This document shows positions 42,916-51,302 of a stretch of 64,000 nucleotides of DNA, piece after piece. Each line of letters starts with the position of its first letter. The stretch's first letter is position 1. The notes beneath the pieces are model-generated. The model saw nothing but the letters and a program-made list of their open reading frames with translations, was not told where the DNA came from and did no database searches. Source of the stretch: Streptomyces capillispiralis (GTDB taxonomy: Bacteria > Actinomycetota > Actinomycetes > Streptomycetales > Streptomycetaceae); NCBI RefSeq assembly GCF_007829875.1, contig NZ_VIWV01000001.1:496001-560000 (forward strand), given 5' to 3'. A program made the position numbers and the translations under genes.

Positions 42916-43545
42916 TCAGGTGCCCGCGGCCGGAGGCGGTCCCAGGAGGTCGAGCGCCCGCTCCCAGCCGAACTCCGGCCGCCCGCCGTGCGGATCGGCC
43001 TCCCCCGCGTACGGTTCGCCGATCCGCACCCCCATGCCGCGCAGCCGGATGAGGCTGTCCCGGTAGGCCGGATGGGCGGCCAACGCCTCGGCCACGCACG
43101 GCAGGACGGCGATCGGTACGCCGAGACCGGCGGCCTCGCACAGGGTGCCCAGGGCGAGGGTGTCCGCGATGCCCGCGGCCCACTTGTTGACGGTGTTGAA
43201 GGTGGCGGGCGCGACCACCACGGCGTCGGGCGCCGGGAAGGGGCGGGGCTCGCCCGGGGTGCGCCAGGCGGACCGGATCGGACGGCCGGTCAGGGCCTCG
43301 ACGGCGGCCGGGTCGAAGAAACCGTTCATGGCGAGCGGTGTCGCGATGACACCGACCTCCCAGTCCCGTTCCTGTGCGGAGGTGATCAGCTTGCTGACGT
43401 CCGCGGCGACACCGGCGGCGCAGACGACGACGTAGAGGAAGGGCTTCCCGCGCGCGGGGCGCCGGTCGCGCGTCCCGTCCGTCCCGCTCGCCCGGTGCTG
43501 TTCGTGCTGTTCGGCCTGTTGGGTCACCCGGGGAACCCTAGTCAC
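42916..43545 (-). CDS. flavoprotein of the HFCD/PPC-decarboxylase-like family
   Basis: 209-residue flavoprotein. It has LYVVVCAAGVAADVSKLI, a flavin-binding start, VGVIATPLAMNGFFDP and PDAVVVAPATFNTVNKWAAGIADTLAL, typical of homo-oligomeric flavin-containing Cys decarboxylases. The specific substrate is unknown. GTG 43545 or GTG 43527 could start it; a TAGGGT -10-like sequence 8 nt upstream of 43527 favours a leaderless start there, which would shorten it by six residues. Confidence 0.78.
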   Translation of the reverse strand: MTRVPRVTQQAEQHEQHRASGTDGTRDRRPARGKPFLYVVVCAAGVAADVSKLITSAQERDWEVGVIATPLAMNGFFDPAAVEALTGRPIRSAWRTPGEPRPFPAPDAVVVAPATFNTVNKWAAGIADTLALGTLCEAAGLGVPIAVLPCVAEALAAHPAYRDSLIRLRGMGVRIGEPYAGEADPHGGRPEFGWERALDLLGPPPAAGT

Positions 43546-43598
43546 CCGTGCGGATAAACCGATTGCCCGTCACGGAAGGAAGGCCCCAGGATCCTGCC

Positions 43599-43703
43599 AT
43601 GCGTATCCGCTCCCTCACCGTGCCGCCGTCCGTCACCGCACCCGCCGCGGGACGACAGCAGCGCTCCGCACCGCACGGAGGACCGACACCTCCCCGCCCG
43701 TGA
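43599..43703 (+). CDS. possible 34-codon upstream ORF coupled to the LysE gene
   Basis: ATG 43599 opens a 34-residue Pro/Arg-rich peptide (MRIRSLTVPPSVTAPAAG...) whose TGA overlaps the LysE GTG as GTGA. The LysE start itself has no close RBS, its nearest GGAGG being about 20 nt away, so translation could be coupled through this frame. The peptide has no homologue I recognise and its own RBS is weak. It may be chance. Confidence 0.3.
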   Translation: MRIRSLTVPPSVTAPAAGRQQRSAPHGGPTPPRP

Positions 43704-44332
43704 CGGCGGCCCTGCTGGCCGGGCTGCTCGCCGGCTACGGCATCGCCGTCCCCGTGGGTGCCGTCGGGACGTACCTCGTCTCCCTGACCGCCCGCACCTG
43801 CCTGCGCACCGGGATCGGCGCGGCCCTCGGGGTCGCCACCGCCGACGGGCTCTACGCCCTCGCGGCCACGGCCGGCGGTTCGGCCCTGGCGTCGGTGCTG
43901 CGGCCGGTGCTGGCGCCGCTGCGCTGGGTCTGCGTCCTGGTGCTGCTCGCGCTGGCGGCGTGGGGCGCGGCCACGGCCGTACGGCGGTACCGGGGCCGCA
44001 GGCCCGCCGGCCGCGCCGGGGCCGTCCCGTCGAGCGCCGCCCGGGCGTATCTGGCGCTGCTCGGCATCACCCTGCTCAACCCCACCACCGTGCTCTACTT
44101 CGCGGCGCTCGTGCTCGGCTCCGGGGGTGGGGCCGCGGCGGGGTTCGCGCAGCGGGCCGTGTTCGTGACGGCGGCGTTCGCCGCGTCCGCGAGCTGGCAG
44201 GTGCTGCTCGCCGGGGGCGGCGCCCTGCTGGGCCGGGCACTGACCGGTCACCGGGGCCGGCTGGTGACCGCGCTGGTGGCGAGCGGGGTGATGACGGCGC
44301 TCGCGGTACGGATGGCACTGACTCCCGCCTAG
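43700..44332 (+). CDS. LysE-family amino acid exporter
   Basis: 210-residue membrane protein with about six helices. The LysE/RhtB-type N-terminus is GYGIAVPVGAVGTYLVSL, followed by a long first loop and the ALLGITLLNPTTVLYFAAL segment typical of the family's third to fourth helices. It exports an amino acid or related solute, which is not determinable. GTG start overlaps a small upstream frame. Confidence 0.82.
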   Translation: MTAALLAGLLAGYGIAVPVGAVGTYLVSLTARTCLRTGIGAALGVATADGLYALAATAGGSALASVLRPVLAPLRWVCVLVLLALAAWGAATAVRRYRGRRPAGRAGAVPSSAARAYLALLGITLLNPTTVLYFAALVLGSGGGAAAGFAQRAVFVTAAFAASASWQVLLAGGGALLGRALTGHRGRLVTALVASGVMTALAVRMALTPA

Positions 44333-44397
44333 ACGCCCGCCCGCGGCATTTCCTCCGGCCGGCGCGCATGAAGTGCCGGCCGCCGGGCAGCCGTCAG

Positions 44398-45363
44398 TCA
44401 GGCCCCGCCGCGTTCCCCCGTCGCGGCGGGGCTTTCCCATGCCTCCCGCGCGTCCGCGGAGCCGCGTTCGGTGATGTCGAGGAAGATCTGCCGCGCCTCG
44501 GGCACGCAGTGGGCGATGGACCGCTTGATGCGTATGGCGACCTGCTCCAGCCGCTCGCTCTCCAGTCCGGGCACCAGGTCGACGCGGGCGGCGACCAGGA
44601 CGGTGTCCAGTCCCGTCTTCATCGTCAGGAGCGCCTCCACGCTGTCGATCTCGGGCTGTGCGCGCAGCAGCTCGCGGATCCGCCCGCTCGACTCCGGGTC
44701 GGCGGCCTCGCCGATCAGCTGGTCCCGGGCGTCCCGCCCGAGCCGGTAGGCGACGTAGACCAGCAGGGCGCCGATGGCGAGCGAGGCGCCCGCCTCCCAC
44801 ACCACCTCTCCGGTGATCATGTGCAGCGCCATGCCCGCCATGGCCAGGGTGACGCCCAGCACCGCGGTGCCGTCCTCGGCGACCACCGTGCGCAGCGCCG
44901 GATCGCGCACCGCGGTGATGCTGCCGCCCTGCCGGCGCACCTGGTACAGGGCCCGCAGCAGTGAACCCCCCTCGGCGAGCAGGGCGACACCGAGCACGAT
45001 CAGACCGGCCACATAACCCTCGCGGTCCTCCCCGCCGCCGCTCGTCAGGGCCTCGACGCCCTGGAAGAAGGAGAAGCAGCCACCCATCACGAAGATGCCG
45101 ACGGCTGCCAGCAGGGCCCAGAAGAACCGCTCCTTGCCGTATCCGAAGGGGTGACGCCGGTCGGCCGGGCGCCGGCTGCGCCGCAGCGCGGCGAGCAGGA
45201 ACACCTCGTTGAGGCTGTCGGCCACCGAGTGCGCCGCCTCCGACAGCAGCGCGGGCGAGGACGCCAGCACACCGCCGACGGCCTTGGCCACCGCGATCAC
45301 CAGATTGGCTGCGAGCGCCACCAGCACGGTGACGCGGGTTCTGCGATCCGATCGTGTACTCAC
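44398..45363 (-). CDS. cation diffusion facilitator (metal exporter)
   Basis: 321-residue CDF-family transporter with six helices. Metal-binding residues appear in helix 2 (LLSEAAHSVADSLNEVF, His-x3-Asp) and in the helix 5 region (VVAEDGTAVLGV). The C-terminal cytoplasmic domain (IDSVEALLTMKTGLDTVLVAARVDL) is present. It exports Zn2+, Fe2+, Co2+ or Mn2+; selectivity cannot be read. GTG 45363 is chosen since the frame further upstream crosses the promoter region of the divergent gene and has no recognisable sequence. Confidence 0.85.
   Translation of the reverse strand: MSTRSDRRTRVTVLVALAANLVIAVAKAVGGVLASSPALLSEAAHSVADSLNEVFLLAALRRSRRPADRRHPFGYGKERFFWALLAAVGIFVMGGCFSFFQGVEALTSGGGEDREGYVAGLIVLGVALLAEGGSLLRALYQVRRQGGSITAVRDPALRTVVAEDGTAVLGVTLAMAGMALHMITGEVVWEAGASLAIGALLVYVAYRLGRDARDQLIGEAADPESSGRIRELLRAQPEIDSVEALLTMKTGLDTVLVAARVDLVPGLESERLEQVAIRIKRSIAHCVPEARQIFLDITERGSADAREAWESPAATGERGGA
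44402..44435 (+). terminator. terminator of the LysE gene, inside the end of the CDF gene
   Basis: GCCCCGCCGCG (44402-44412), 9-nt loop, CGCGGCGGGGC (44422-44432), then TTT: a perfect 11-bp stem with a short T-run on the plus strand. It lies within the last codons of the convergent CDF gene. Confidence 0.7.
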
Positions 45364-45463
45364 GTCCGGCGATTGCCCCGGTCGGCCTAGGTCACACCGT
45401 GCCGTCGGCGGAAAACGGGGAACGCGGTCACAGGGACATCCCGACGGCGACAAGGAGAGCACC

Positions 45464-46489
45464 ATGGGCCGCGACGACGGGGGCGGCGGCAACAGCGCGT
45501 ACGGCAGGAAGGCGTTCAAGAGGTCGAGGGCGCACTTCGCGGACCGGATCACCGCGGACGGCCGGGACGGGTGGCCGGTGACGGCCGGCCGGTACCGGCT
45601 CGTGGTGAGCCGCGCCTGCCCGTGGGCGAGCCGGGCGCTGGTGTCGCGCCGACTGCTCGGACTCGAGGACGCGCTGTCGCTGGCCGTCGCCGACCCCCTT
45701 CAGGACGACCGCAGCTGGCGCTTCACGCTGGATCCGGACGGCCGCGACCCGGTTCTCGGCATCCGGTATCTGAGCGAGGCGTACGACCGGCGGGAGACGG
45801 ACTACCCGGGCGGGGTGAGCGTTCCCGCGGTGGTGGACGTGCCCAGCGGGCAGCTGGTCACCAACGACTACCAGCAGATCACCCTGGACCTCGCCACCGA
45901 GTGGACGGCGCTGCACCGCGAGGGGGCGCCCGACCTGTACCCGCGGGCACGGCGCGACGAGATCGACGCGCTGATGGAGGACGTCTTCCAGGACGTCAAC
46001 AACGGTGTGTACCGGGCGGGTTTCGCCACCGGCCAGGAGGAGTACGAGGCCGCGTGCACGGCGCTGTTCCGGCGGCTGGAGCTGCTGGCCCGGCGGCTGG
46101 AGCGGCAGCGGTACCTCGTCGGGGACACCCTCACCGAGGCGGACATCCGGCTGTTCACCACGCTGGTGCGGTTCGACGCGGTGTACCACGGCCACTTCAA
46201 GTGCAACCGGTGGAAACTGACGGAGAACCGGGTGCTGTGGGCGTACGTCCGTGACCTGTACCAGACGCCCGGTTTCGGCGACACCGTGGACTTCGACCAC
46301 GTCAAGCGGCACTACTACGGGGTGCACACCGGCATCAACCCGACCGGCATCGTGCCCCTCGGTCCCGACCTGTCCGGCTGGACGACGCCCCATCACCGTG
46401 AGGAGCTGGGCGGCCGGCCGTTCGGCGACGGCACACCACCGGGGCCGGTGCCGGCCGGCGAGGAGGTGCCGGCACGCGGCCTCCCCTGA
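45464..46489 (+). CDS. glutathionyl-hydroquinone-reductase-like (ECM4/YqjG) transferase
   Basis: 341-residue glutathione-S-transferase-fold protein. The catalytic Cys is in SRACPWASR, the xCPWAxR motif of glutathionyl-hydroquinone reductases. Further family markers are DPVLGIRYLSEAY, VPAVVDVPSGQLVTNDY, DVNNGVYRAGFA and TEADIRLFTTLVRFD. Streptomyces use mycothiol rather than glutathione, so the natural cosubstrate may be mycothiol. ATG 45464 has aaggag 6 nt upstream. Divergent from the CDF gene. DUF4235 follows on the same strand. Confidence 0.88.
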   Translation: MGRDDGGGGNSAYGRKAFKRSRAHFADRITADGRDGWPVTAGRYRLVVSRACPWASRALVSRRLLGLEDALSLAVADPLQDDRSWRFTLDPDGRDPVLGIRYLSEAYDRRETDYPGGVSVPAVVDVPSGQLVTNDYQQITLDLATEWTALHREGAPDLYPRARRDEIDALMEDVFQDVNNGVYRAGFATGQEEYEAACTALFRRLELLARRLERQRYLVGDTLTEADIRLFTTLVRFDAVYHGHFKCNRWKLTENRVLWAYVRDLYQTPGFGDTVDFDHVKRHYYGVHTGINPTGIVPLGPDLSGWTTPHHREELGGRPFGDGTPPGPVPAGEEVPARGLP

Positions 46490-46542
46490 CCGCCCGTCCG
46501 GGCACCCGTTCCATCCATCGAATCCGAACCCAGGAGATCCAC

Positions 46543-46854
46543 GTGGCGAAGAAGAGCAAGAAGGCCAAGAAGAAGCTGCCCATGGCGTACAAGCCCATCG
46601 GATTCGCGCTGGGCTGGACCAGCGGAACCGTGGCGGGGATGGCCTTCCAGAAGGTCTGGAAGGTGGTCCGGCACGAGGACGACGCCCCGGACGCGCTGGA
46701 CCGGGACCGCCGTTGGGGCGAGATCCTGCTGGCCGCGGCGATCCAGGGCGCCATCTTCGCGGTGGTGCGCAGCGCGGTGGACCGTGCGGGCGCCAAGGCC
46801 ATCGAGCGCTCCACGGGAACCTGGCCGGTTCCCGAGAAGGGCGGCCGCGACTGA
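46543..46854 (+). CDS. DUF4235 small membrane-associated protein
   Basis: 103-residue protein of the DUF4235 family. A Lys-rich start (MAKKSKKAKKKL), two modest hydrophobic segments (IGFALGWTSGTVAGMAF and LLAAAIQGAIFAVVRSAV) and a central charged DDAPDALDRDRRWGE motif. Function unknown. GTG start with aggag RBS. A 13-bp terminator follows. Confidence 0.82.
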   Translation: MAKKSKKAKKKLPMAYKPIGFALGWTSGTVAGMAFQKVWKVVRHEDDAPDALDRDRRWGEILLAAAIQGAIFAVVRSAVDRAGAKAIERSTGTWPVPEKGGRD

Positions 46855-46861
46855 TCCGCCG

Positions 46862-46895
46862 GTACGGACACCGCCCGCCTCAGCGGTGTCCGTAC
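46862..46895. terminator. 13-bp terminator between DUF4235 and VOC genes
   Basis: GTACGGACACCGC (46862-46874), 8-nt loop, GCGGTGTCCGTAC (46883-46895): perfect stem between convergent genes. Confidence 0.8.
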
Positions 46896-46923
46896 GCCCG
46901 CCCCGCCGCCCGGCGCGGCGGGG

Positions 46924-47315
46924 TCACCCCTGTTTGGGGGCCGTGGGCGCGCCCCGGCGGACGGTGAAGGAGTGGCCGCCGGGTCGGCGTAGCCGCGTTC
47001 CTCGGTGGGGCCCGAGGCGTCGCCCGCCTCCATCGGACGGCCGCCGAGGCTCACGATCCGGCGTTCCACCGCGTCGAGGTCGTCCACCACGAACTCCAGG
47101 TGCGCCTGGAGGGAGTTCTCGGGGCGGGGCCAGCTCGGCGCGGTCGCGTTGACATCGCGGCGCAGGGCGAGGCGGAAGCCGTCGTCGGCCCGGATCTCCA
47201 CCCGGTTGGCGTGGGCGTCGACCTGGCTCGCCCCCAGCAACTCCGTGTAGAACTGGGCGAGTTTCTCGGGTTCGGCGCAGTCGAGCACCACGACGCCCGC
47301 AGTCACCAGTGCCAT
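46924..47315 (-). pseudogene. VOC-family protein with a one-base frameshift
   Basis: Glyoxalase/VOC-fold protein: VTAGVVVLDCAEPEKLAQFYTELLGA at the start, then NSLQAHLEFVVDDLDAVERRIVSLGGRPM. The end should read YADPAGHSFTVRRGAPTAPKQG followed by TGA at 46926-46924, but a single base is missing in the C-run around 46973-46980. The frame slips after YADPA and the chain runs on for more than 190 residues antisense to the neighbouring genes. Restoring one C gives a normal-length protein of about 130 residues. It is either a recent mutation or a sequencing error in a GC homopolymer. Confidence 0.75.
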
Positions 47316-47634
47316 GTCTCCTCCTCGGTCCGGGGCGCGGGGCGCTCGTGCCCCGCCCGGTAGGTGAACACCTGTCCCCGCTCGCCGGTTTCAGTCGGGT
47401 TCCCGGGCGGACGGCTCCTGAGCGGCGTGGGACGGTCCGTCCCTCACGTGGCCGGCGGAATGGCGGACATCATGAGGGTCCACTGTGTAGATCATTTATG
47501 CTCGGGGCAGCCTCGTAGCGCTTTTCGGTTCAACTTCCGTTGACGGAGGGCGAGTTCGAGGGCGCGGGTGGCCGCCACGGCCGCCCGTCCGCAGGGCCGG
47601 GGGACTCTGCGTTCCGTCTCCCGAAAGGAAGCTC
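47316..47634. other. 319-nt intergenic region upstream of the terpene synthase
   Basis: It contains a relatively AT-rich patch (about 47480-47500) and an inverted repeat TCAAC-TTCC-GTTGA (47530-47543), which may be regulatory. No gene is supported. Confidence 0.5.
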
Positions 47635-48666
47635 ATGCCTCAGGACGTCCGGTTCGACCTCCCCTTCGACACCCCCGTCAGCGACCATCTGGAGTACGCC
47701 CGGGCGCGGCATCTGCGCTGGGTGTGGGATATGGGGCTGGTCCGCAGCCGGGCCGGGTTCGAGGAGTACCGCTCGTGGGATCTGCCCCAGGCCGCCGCCC
47801 GTACCTATCCGCACGCCTCGGCGGAGGACATGGTCGTCCTGATGAACTGGTTCTCCCTGGCCTTCCTGTTCGACGACCAGTTCGACGCGGGGCGGCCGGA
47901 CCGCGCGGAGCGCATAGCCGAGGTGGCCCGGGAGCTCATCGTGACCCCGCTGCGGCCCGCGGGGAGCACGCCCAGGGTCACCTGCCCCATCACCCTGGCC
48001 TGGGCCCAGGTCTGGGAACACCTCTCCGATGGCATGTCCCTGACGTGGAGGACCCGGTTCGCGGCCTCCTGGGGCCGGTTCCTGGTGGCGCACTGCGAGG
48101 AGGTCGACCTGGCGGCCCGCGGGCTGGCCGGGACGCTGGACCTGGAGGAGTACGCCGCCTTCCGCCGCCGTACCGTCGGCATCCACCACAGCATCGACGC
48201 GGGCGAACGCAGCCGCGGCTTCGAGGTCCCGCCGCAGGCGATGGCGCACCCGCTGATGGAGCGTCTGCGCGATCTGGGCGCGGACACCATCGGGTTCATG
48301 AACGACATCCACTCCTTCGAGCGGGAGCGGCGCCGCGGTGACGGCCACAACCTGATCGCCGTGCTGCACCGCGAGCGCGGCTGCTCCTGGGAGGAGGCCA
48401 CCGCCGAGGCGTACCGCATGACGTCCGCGTGCCTGGAGGAGTACCTCGAACTCGAGGCGCGGGTGCCGCAGATGTGCGACGAGCTGGGTCTCGACGCGGA
48501 CGAGCGCGACCGGGTGCGCCGGGGCGTGGAGGCCATCCAGCACTGGATCAACGGCAATTACGAGTGGGCGCTGACCAGCGGCCGGTACGCGGACGCGAAG
48601 GAGGGCCCGGTGGCCACCGCCGAACAGGCCGGGCGGGGCTCGGTGGACGATCTGCTGACGGTGTGA
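47635..48666 (+). CDS. class I terpene synthase (sesquiterpene-type)
   Basis: 343-residue terpene cyclase. The Asp-rich motif is DDQFD (Asp80, Asp81, Asp84) in LFDDQFDAG and the NSE triad is Asn223, Ser227, Glu231 in NDIHSFERE, both intact. The N-terminus MPQDVRFDLPF resembles bacterial sesquiterpene synthases such as pentalenene synthase. The C-terminal WINGNYEWALTSGRY also matches. Product not predictable. Good RBS. It converges on the CYP157-type P450 of the conservon. Confidence 0.9.
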   Translation: MPQDVRFDLPFDTPVSDHLEYARARHLRWVWDMGLVRSRAGFEEYRSWDLPQAAARTYPHASAEDMVVLMNWFSLAFLFDDQFDAGRPDRAERIAEVARELIVTPLRPAGSTPRVTCPITLAWAQVWEHLSDGMSLTWRTRFAASWGRFLVAHCEEVDLAARGLAGTLDLEEYAAFRRRTVGIHHSIDAGERSRGFEVPPQAMAHPLMERLRDLGADTIGFMNDIHSFERERRRGDGHNLIAVLHRERGCSWEEATAEAYRMTSACLEEYLELEARVPQMCDELGLDADERDRVRRGVEAIQHWINGNYEWALTSGRYADAKEGPVATAEQAGRGSVDDLLTV

Positions 48667-48674
48667 CCGGCGGT

Positions 48675-48701
48675 GCTGCCCGGCCGCACGGGCCGGGCAG
48701 C
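48675..48701. terminator. terminator between terpene synthase and P450 genes
   Basis: GCTGCCCGGCC (48675-48685), loop GCACG, GGCCGGGCAGC (48691-48701): perfect 11-bp stem, bidirectional. Confidence 0.75.
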
Positions 48702-48705
48702 GGCC

Positions 48706-49941
48706 TCACCCGCCGAACTCGACGGGCAGGCGGTCCAGCCGGGACTCCCAGGTGGAGGCGGTGGAGCTGAGCTCCTCCGGCGGCACCGCCAGCCGCAGTC
48801 CCGGCAGCCGGTGCAGCAGGACGTCGACGGCTATCTCGATGACCGCCTGGCCGATGTTCTGCCCGGGGCACTCGTGGGGGCCCGAACTGAAGGCCAGGTG
48901 CGCCTGGTTGCCCTGGACGGAGACGGCGGTGTCCGGACGGATCTCGGGGTCCCGGTTGCCCGCGGCGAGGCCCAGCACCAGCAGGTCGCCCTCCTGGACG
49001 CGGTGACCGCCCAGTTCCAGGTCGCTGGCGGCGAAGCGGGCCGGCAGGACGGCAAGCGGCGGGCTGTCCCACATGACCTCCTCCACCACCGCGGAGACGT
49101 TCAGCTGGCCGCTGATCAGGCCGGAGAGCCGGGAGGTGTCTGTCAGGAGCAGTTGCAGCACCCGGGCCAGCAGATTGCTGGTGGTGGTGTGCGCGGCGAT
49201 CAGCACCAGACGCAGATGGCTGACGATCTCGTCCTCGTCGAGCCCGGCGCGGTGCTCCAGCAGGGCGGTGGCGAGGTCGCCGCCGGGCTCGGAGCGCTTG
49301 CGGACGACGAGTTCGCCGAGGATGTCCTGGATGCGCGCGTTGTGCGTGACGGCGTCCTCGCCGCCCTTGAGGACCTGGGCGCAGGATTCGACCAGATCGC
49401 GTCCCTCCCCCTCGGGCAGCCCCAGGACGCGGCTGAGGACGAGCATCGGAAGGTACTCGGCGTAGTCGGCGACCAGGTCGGCGTGTCCGGCGTCGGCGAA
49501 GGCGTCGATCTGCTTGTTGGCGTAGTGCGTCACGTGCCGGCGGATGCCCCGCCCGGCCGCCGCCTGGAGACCGTCGGTGACGGCCCCGCGGAGCCGGCGG
49601 TGCGGTTCGCCGTCCTGGGAGACGCAGTCGGGGCGCCAGCCGATCATCGGGATCAGCGGTGAGGCCTCGTCGACGCGGCCGTCCAGCCAGTCCCGCCAGA
49701 TCCGGGCGTCCCGGCTGAACTGGCGGGGGTTGTCCAGCACCCGCCGGGCGTCCCGGTAGCCGAGCACCAGCCAGGCCGGCACCTCGCCCTCCAGCAGCAC
49801 CGGCGCCACCGAGCCGTGTTCCTTGCGCAGCCGTTCGTAGACGGCGGCCGGGTCGGTGGCCGCCTCCGGCCCGTACAGCCGGGTGAGTTCCGCGCCGTGG
49901 TGGGCGACGGGACAGCCGCGCGGGGTGTCGGAGGCGCTCAT
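48706..49941 (-). CDS. CYP157-type cytochrome P450 of the conservon
   Basis: 411-residue P450. The heme ligand is Cys358 in FSSGPHECPG. The I-helix is VLIAAHTTTSNLL. The K-helix, which in nearly all P450s has ExxR, reads Glu288-Val-Met-Trp291: the Arg is missing. This is the known feature of the CYP157 family found with conservons. ATG overlaps the CvnD stop (ATGA). It may need a partner or have an unusual function; a CYP154 partner is not seen. The nearby terpene synthase could supply a substrate, but this is speculation. Confidence 0.9.
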   Translation of the reverse strand: MSASDTPRGCPVAHHGAELTRLYGPEAATDPAAVYERLRKEHGSVAPVLLEGEVPAWLVLGYRDARRVLDNPRQFSRDARIWRDWLDGRVDEASPLIPMIGWRPDCVSQDGEPHRRLRGAVTDGLQAAAGRGIRRHVTHYANKQIDAFADAGHADLVADYAEYLPMLVLSRVLGLPEGEGRDLVESCAQVLKGGEDAVTHNARIQDILGELVVRKRSEPGGDLATALLEHRAGLDEDEIVSHLRLVLIAAHTTTSNLLARVLQLLLTDTSRLSGLISGQLNVSAVVEEVMWDSPPLAVLPARFAASDLELGGHRVQEGDLLVLGLAAGNRDPEIRPDTAVSVQGNQAHLAFSSGPHECPGQNIGQAVIEIAVDVLLHRLPGLRLAVPPEELSSTASTWESRLDRLPVEFGG

Positions 49942-50543
49942 CGGGACTCCGCCACGGCGGCCGAGCGGTCCTTCAGGTGCCGGATGAGGGCGAGGAGCAC
50001 GTCACGGCTGGCGGCGCGGTCACGGGCGTCGAAGGACACGACCGGGATGTGCGCGGGGATGTCCAGCGCGTCCCGGACCTCCTCCTCCGGGTAGTGCTGG
50101 GAGTCGGGGAAGACGTTGAGGGCGATGACGAACGGCACGTTCTGCCGCTCCATCTCCTCGATCGCCCGGAAGCTGGAGGCCAGCCGCCTGGTGTCCACCA
50201 GGACGACCGCGCCGAGCGCCCCCTTGAACAGCCCGTTCCACAGGAACCAGAACCGTTCCTGTCCGGGGGTGCCGAACAGGTACAGCACCAGGCCGTCGTT
50301 GAGGCCGATCTTGCCGAAGTCCAGGCTGACGGTCGTCTGCGACTTCTCGGCGACCCCGATCAGGTCGTCGACGCCGACGCTGGCCGCGGTCAGGGTCTCC
50401 TCGGTGGTGAGCGGCCTGATGTCGCTGACCGAGCGGACCATGGTGGTCTTGCCGGTGCCGAAGCCGCCGGCGATCATCACCTTCACCGAGCGGATACTGC
50501 CGTTGGCCCGCCGACCGGGTCCGTCAAAGCCTTTCAAGTCCAC
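49938..50543 (-). CDS. cvnD: conservon GTP-binding protein CvnD
   Basis: 201-residue small GTPase of the conservon. P-loop GGFGTGKTT (residues about 24-32), a switch/G3 element LFGTPGQERF and NVFPD as the G4-like base motif. Such proteins act with CvnA-C as a membrane-associated, G-protein-like complex. GTG 50543 is preceded by GGAGG within cvnC and overlaps cvnC by 20 nt. Confidence 0.92.
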   Translation of the reverse strand: MDLKGFDGPGRRANGSIRSVKVMIAGGFGTGKTTMVRSVSDIRPLTTEETLTAASVGVDDLIGVAEKSQTTVSLDFGKIGLNDGLVLYLFGTPGQERFWFLWNGLFKGALGAVVLVDTRRLASSFRAIEEMERQNVPFVIALNVFPDSQHYPEEEVRDALDIPAHIPVVSFDARDRAASRDVLLALIRHLKDRSAAVAESR

Positions 50544-50895
50544 TGAGTACCTCCTCAAGGAGCGCGAGGTCGGGCCCGCGGCCGGCGACGTGTGCCGGGA
50601 TGGGGTCACGGGCCTCCACACGGCCTGCGTCCAGCAGGTCGGACAGCAGCACCGCGAGAATGTTGAACGGCAGCCCGAGGTGGGCGCCGAGTTCGGCGAC
50701 CGAGAGCGGTTCCCGGCAGCGCCTGATGATCTCCTCGTGCTCGTGCTGGAGCCCCGGGACGGGGGCGGAACGGGAGACGACGAGGGTCGCCACGTCGAGG
50801 CCGGCCGCCGACTCGCCCGGTCCGCTGCGCCCCTGGGTCAGGACGTAGTAGCGCTCGAGACCGGACGGGTCCACGGGTCGGCGGGGAGCACTCAT
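50524..50895 (-). CDS. cvnC: conservon DUF742 protein CvnC
   Basis: 123-residue DUF742 protein. It ends with a winged-helix-like region: EEIIRRCREPLSVAELGAHLGLPFNILAVLLSDLLDAGRV (about residues 52-92, given in part). It is the third subunit of conservon complexes and its biochemical role is unknown. ATGA overlap with cvnB. Confidence 0.92.
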   Translation of the reverse strand: MSAPRRPVDPSGLERYYVLTQGRSGPGESAAGLDVATLVVSRSAPVPGLQHEHEEIIRRCREPLSVAELGAHLGLPFNILAVLLSDLLDAGRVEARDPIPAHVAGRGPDLALLEEVLSGLERL

Positions 50896-51302
50896 CCAGA
50901 GTGCTCCTCCAGGCGCGGAGTGGTGCCGAGGAGCTCGCCCATCCTGCGGGCGAGGTCCCTCATCTGGTGTCCGAGCAGCCCCTGGTCCAGGCCCTCCCGG
51001 GCGAGGACGCCGAGGTAGGTCTCCACTCCCGCCCGGACCACGAAGAGGTGGCCGCCGTCGACCTCGATCATCGCCAGGCGCAGCTGTCCCGCGTAGGCGG
51101 GGAACTGCTCGGCGACCGGCTGGGCCAGGGCCTGAAGCCCCGCCACCACGGCCGCGAAGCGGTCCACGTCGTCGGGGTCGTCGGCTCCGTAGGAGGTGAT
51201 GGCCTTGCCGTCGCTGGAGGCCACGAGGGCGAAGCGGATCTCCTGGATGCTCTCGACGAGATCGCGGAGCGCCCAGCTCACGTCGGTTCCCTGGTGCGTC
51301 AT
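50892..51302 (-). CDS. cvnB: conservon roadblock/LC7 protein CvnB
   Basis: 136-residue roadblock/LC7-fold protein (LVESIQEIRFALVASSDGKAITSYG; VDGGHLFVVRAGVETYLGVL). By analogy with other roadblock proteins it likely regulates the nucleotide cycle of CvnD. The start ATG overlaps the cvnA stop (ATGA), coupling their translation. Confidence 0.92.
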   Translation of the reverse strand: MTHQGTDVSWALRDLVESIQEIRFALVASSDGKAITSYGADDPDDVDRFAAVVAGLQALAQPVAEQFPAYAGQLRLAMIEVDGGHLFVVRAGVETYLGVLAREGLDQGLLGHQMRDLARRMGELLGTTPRLEEHSG

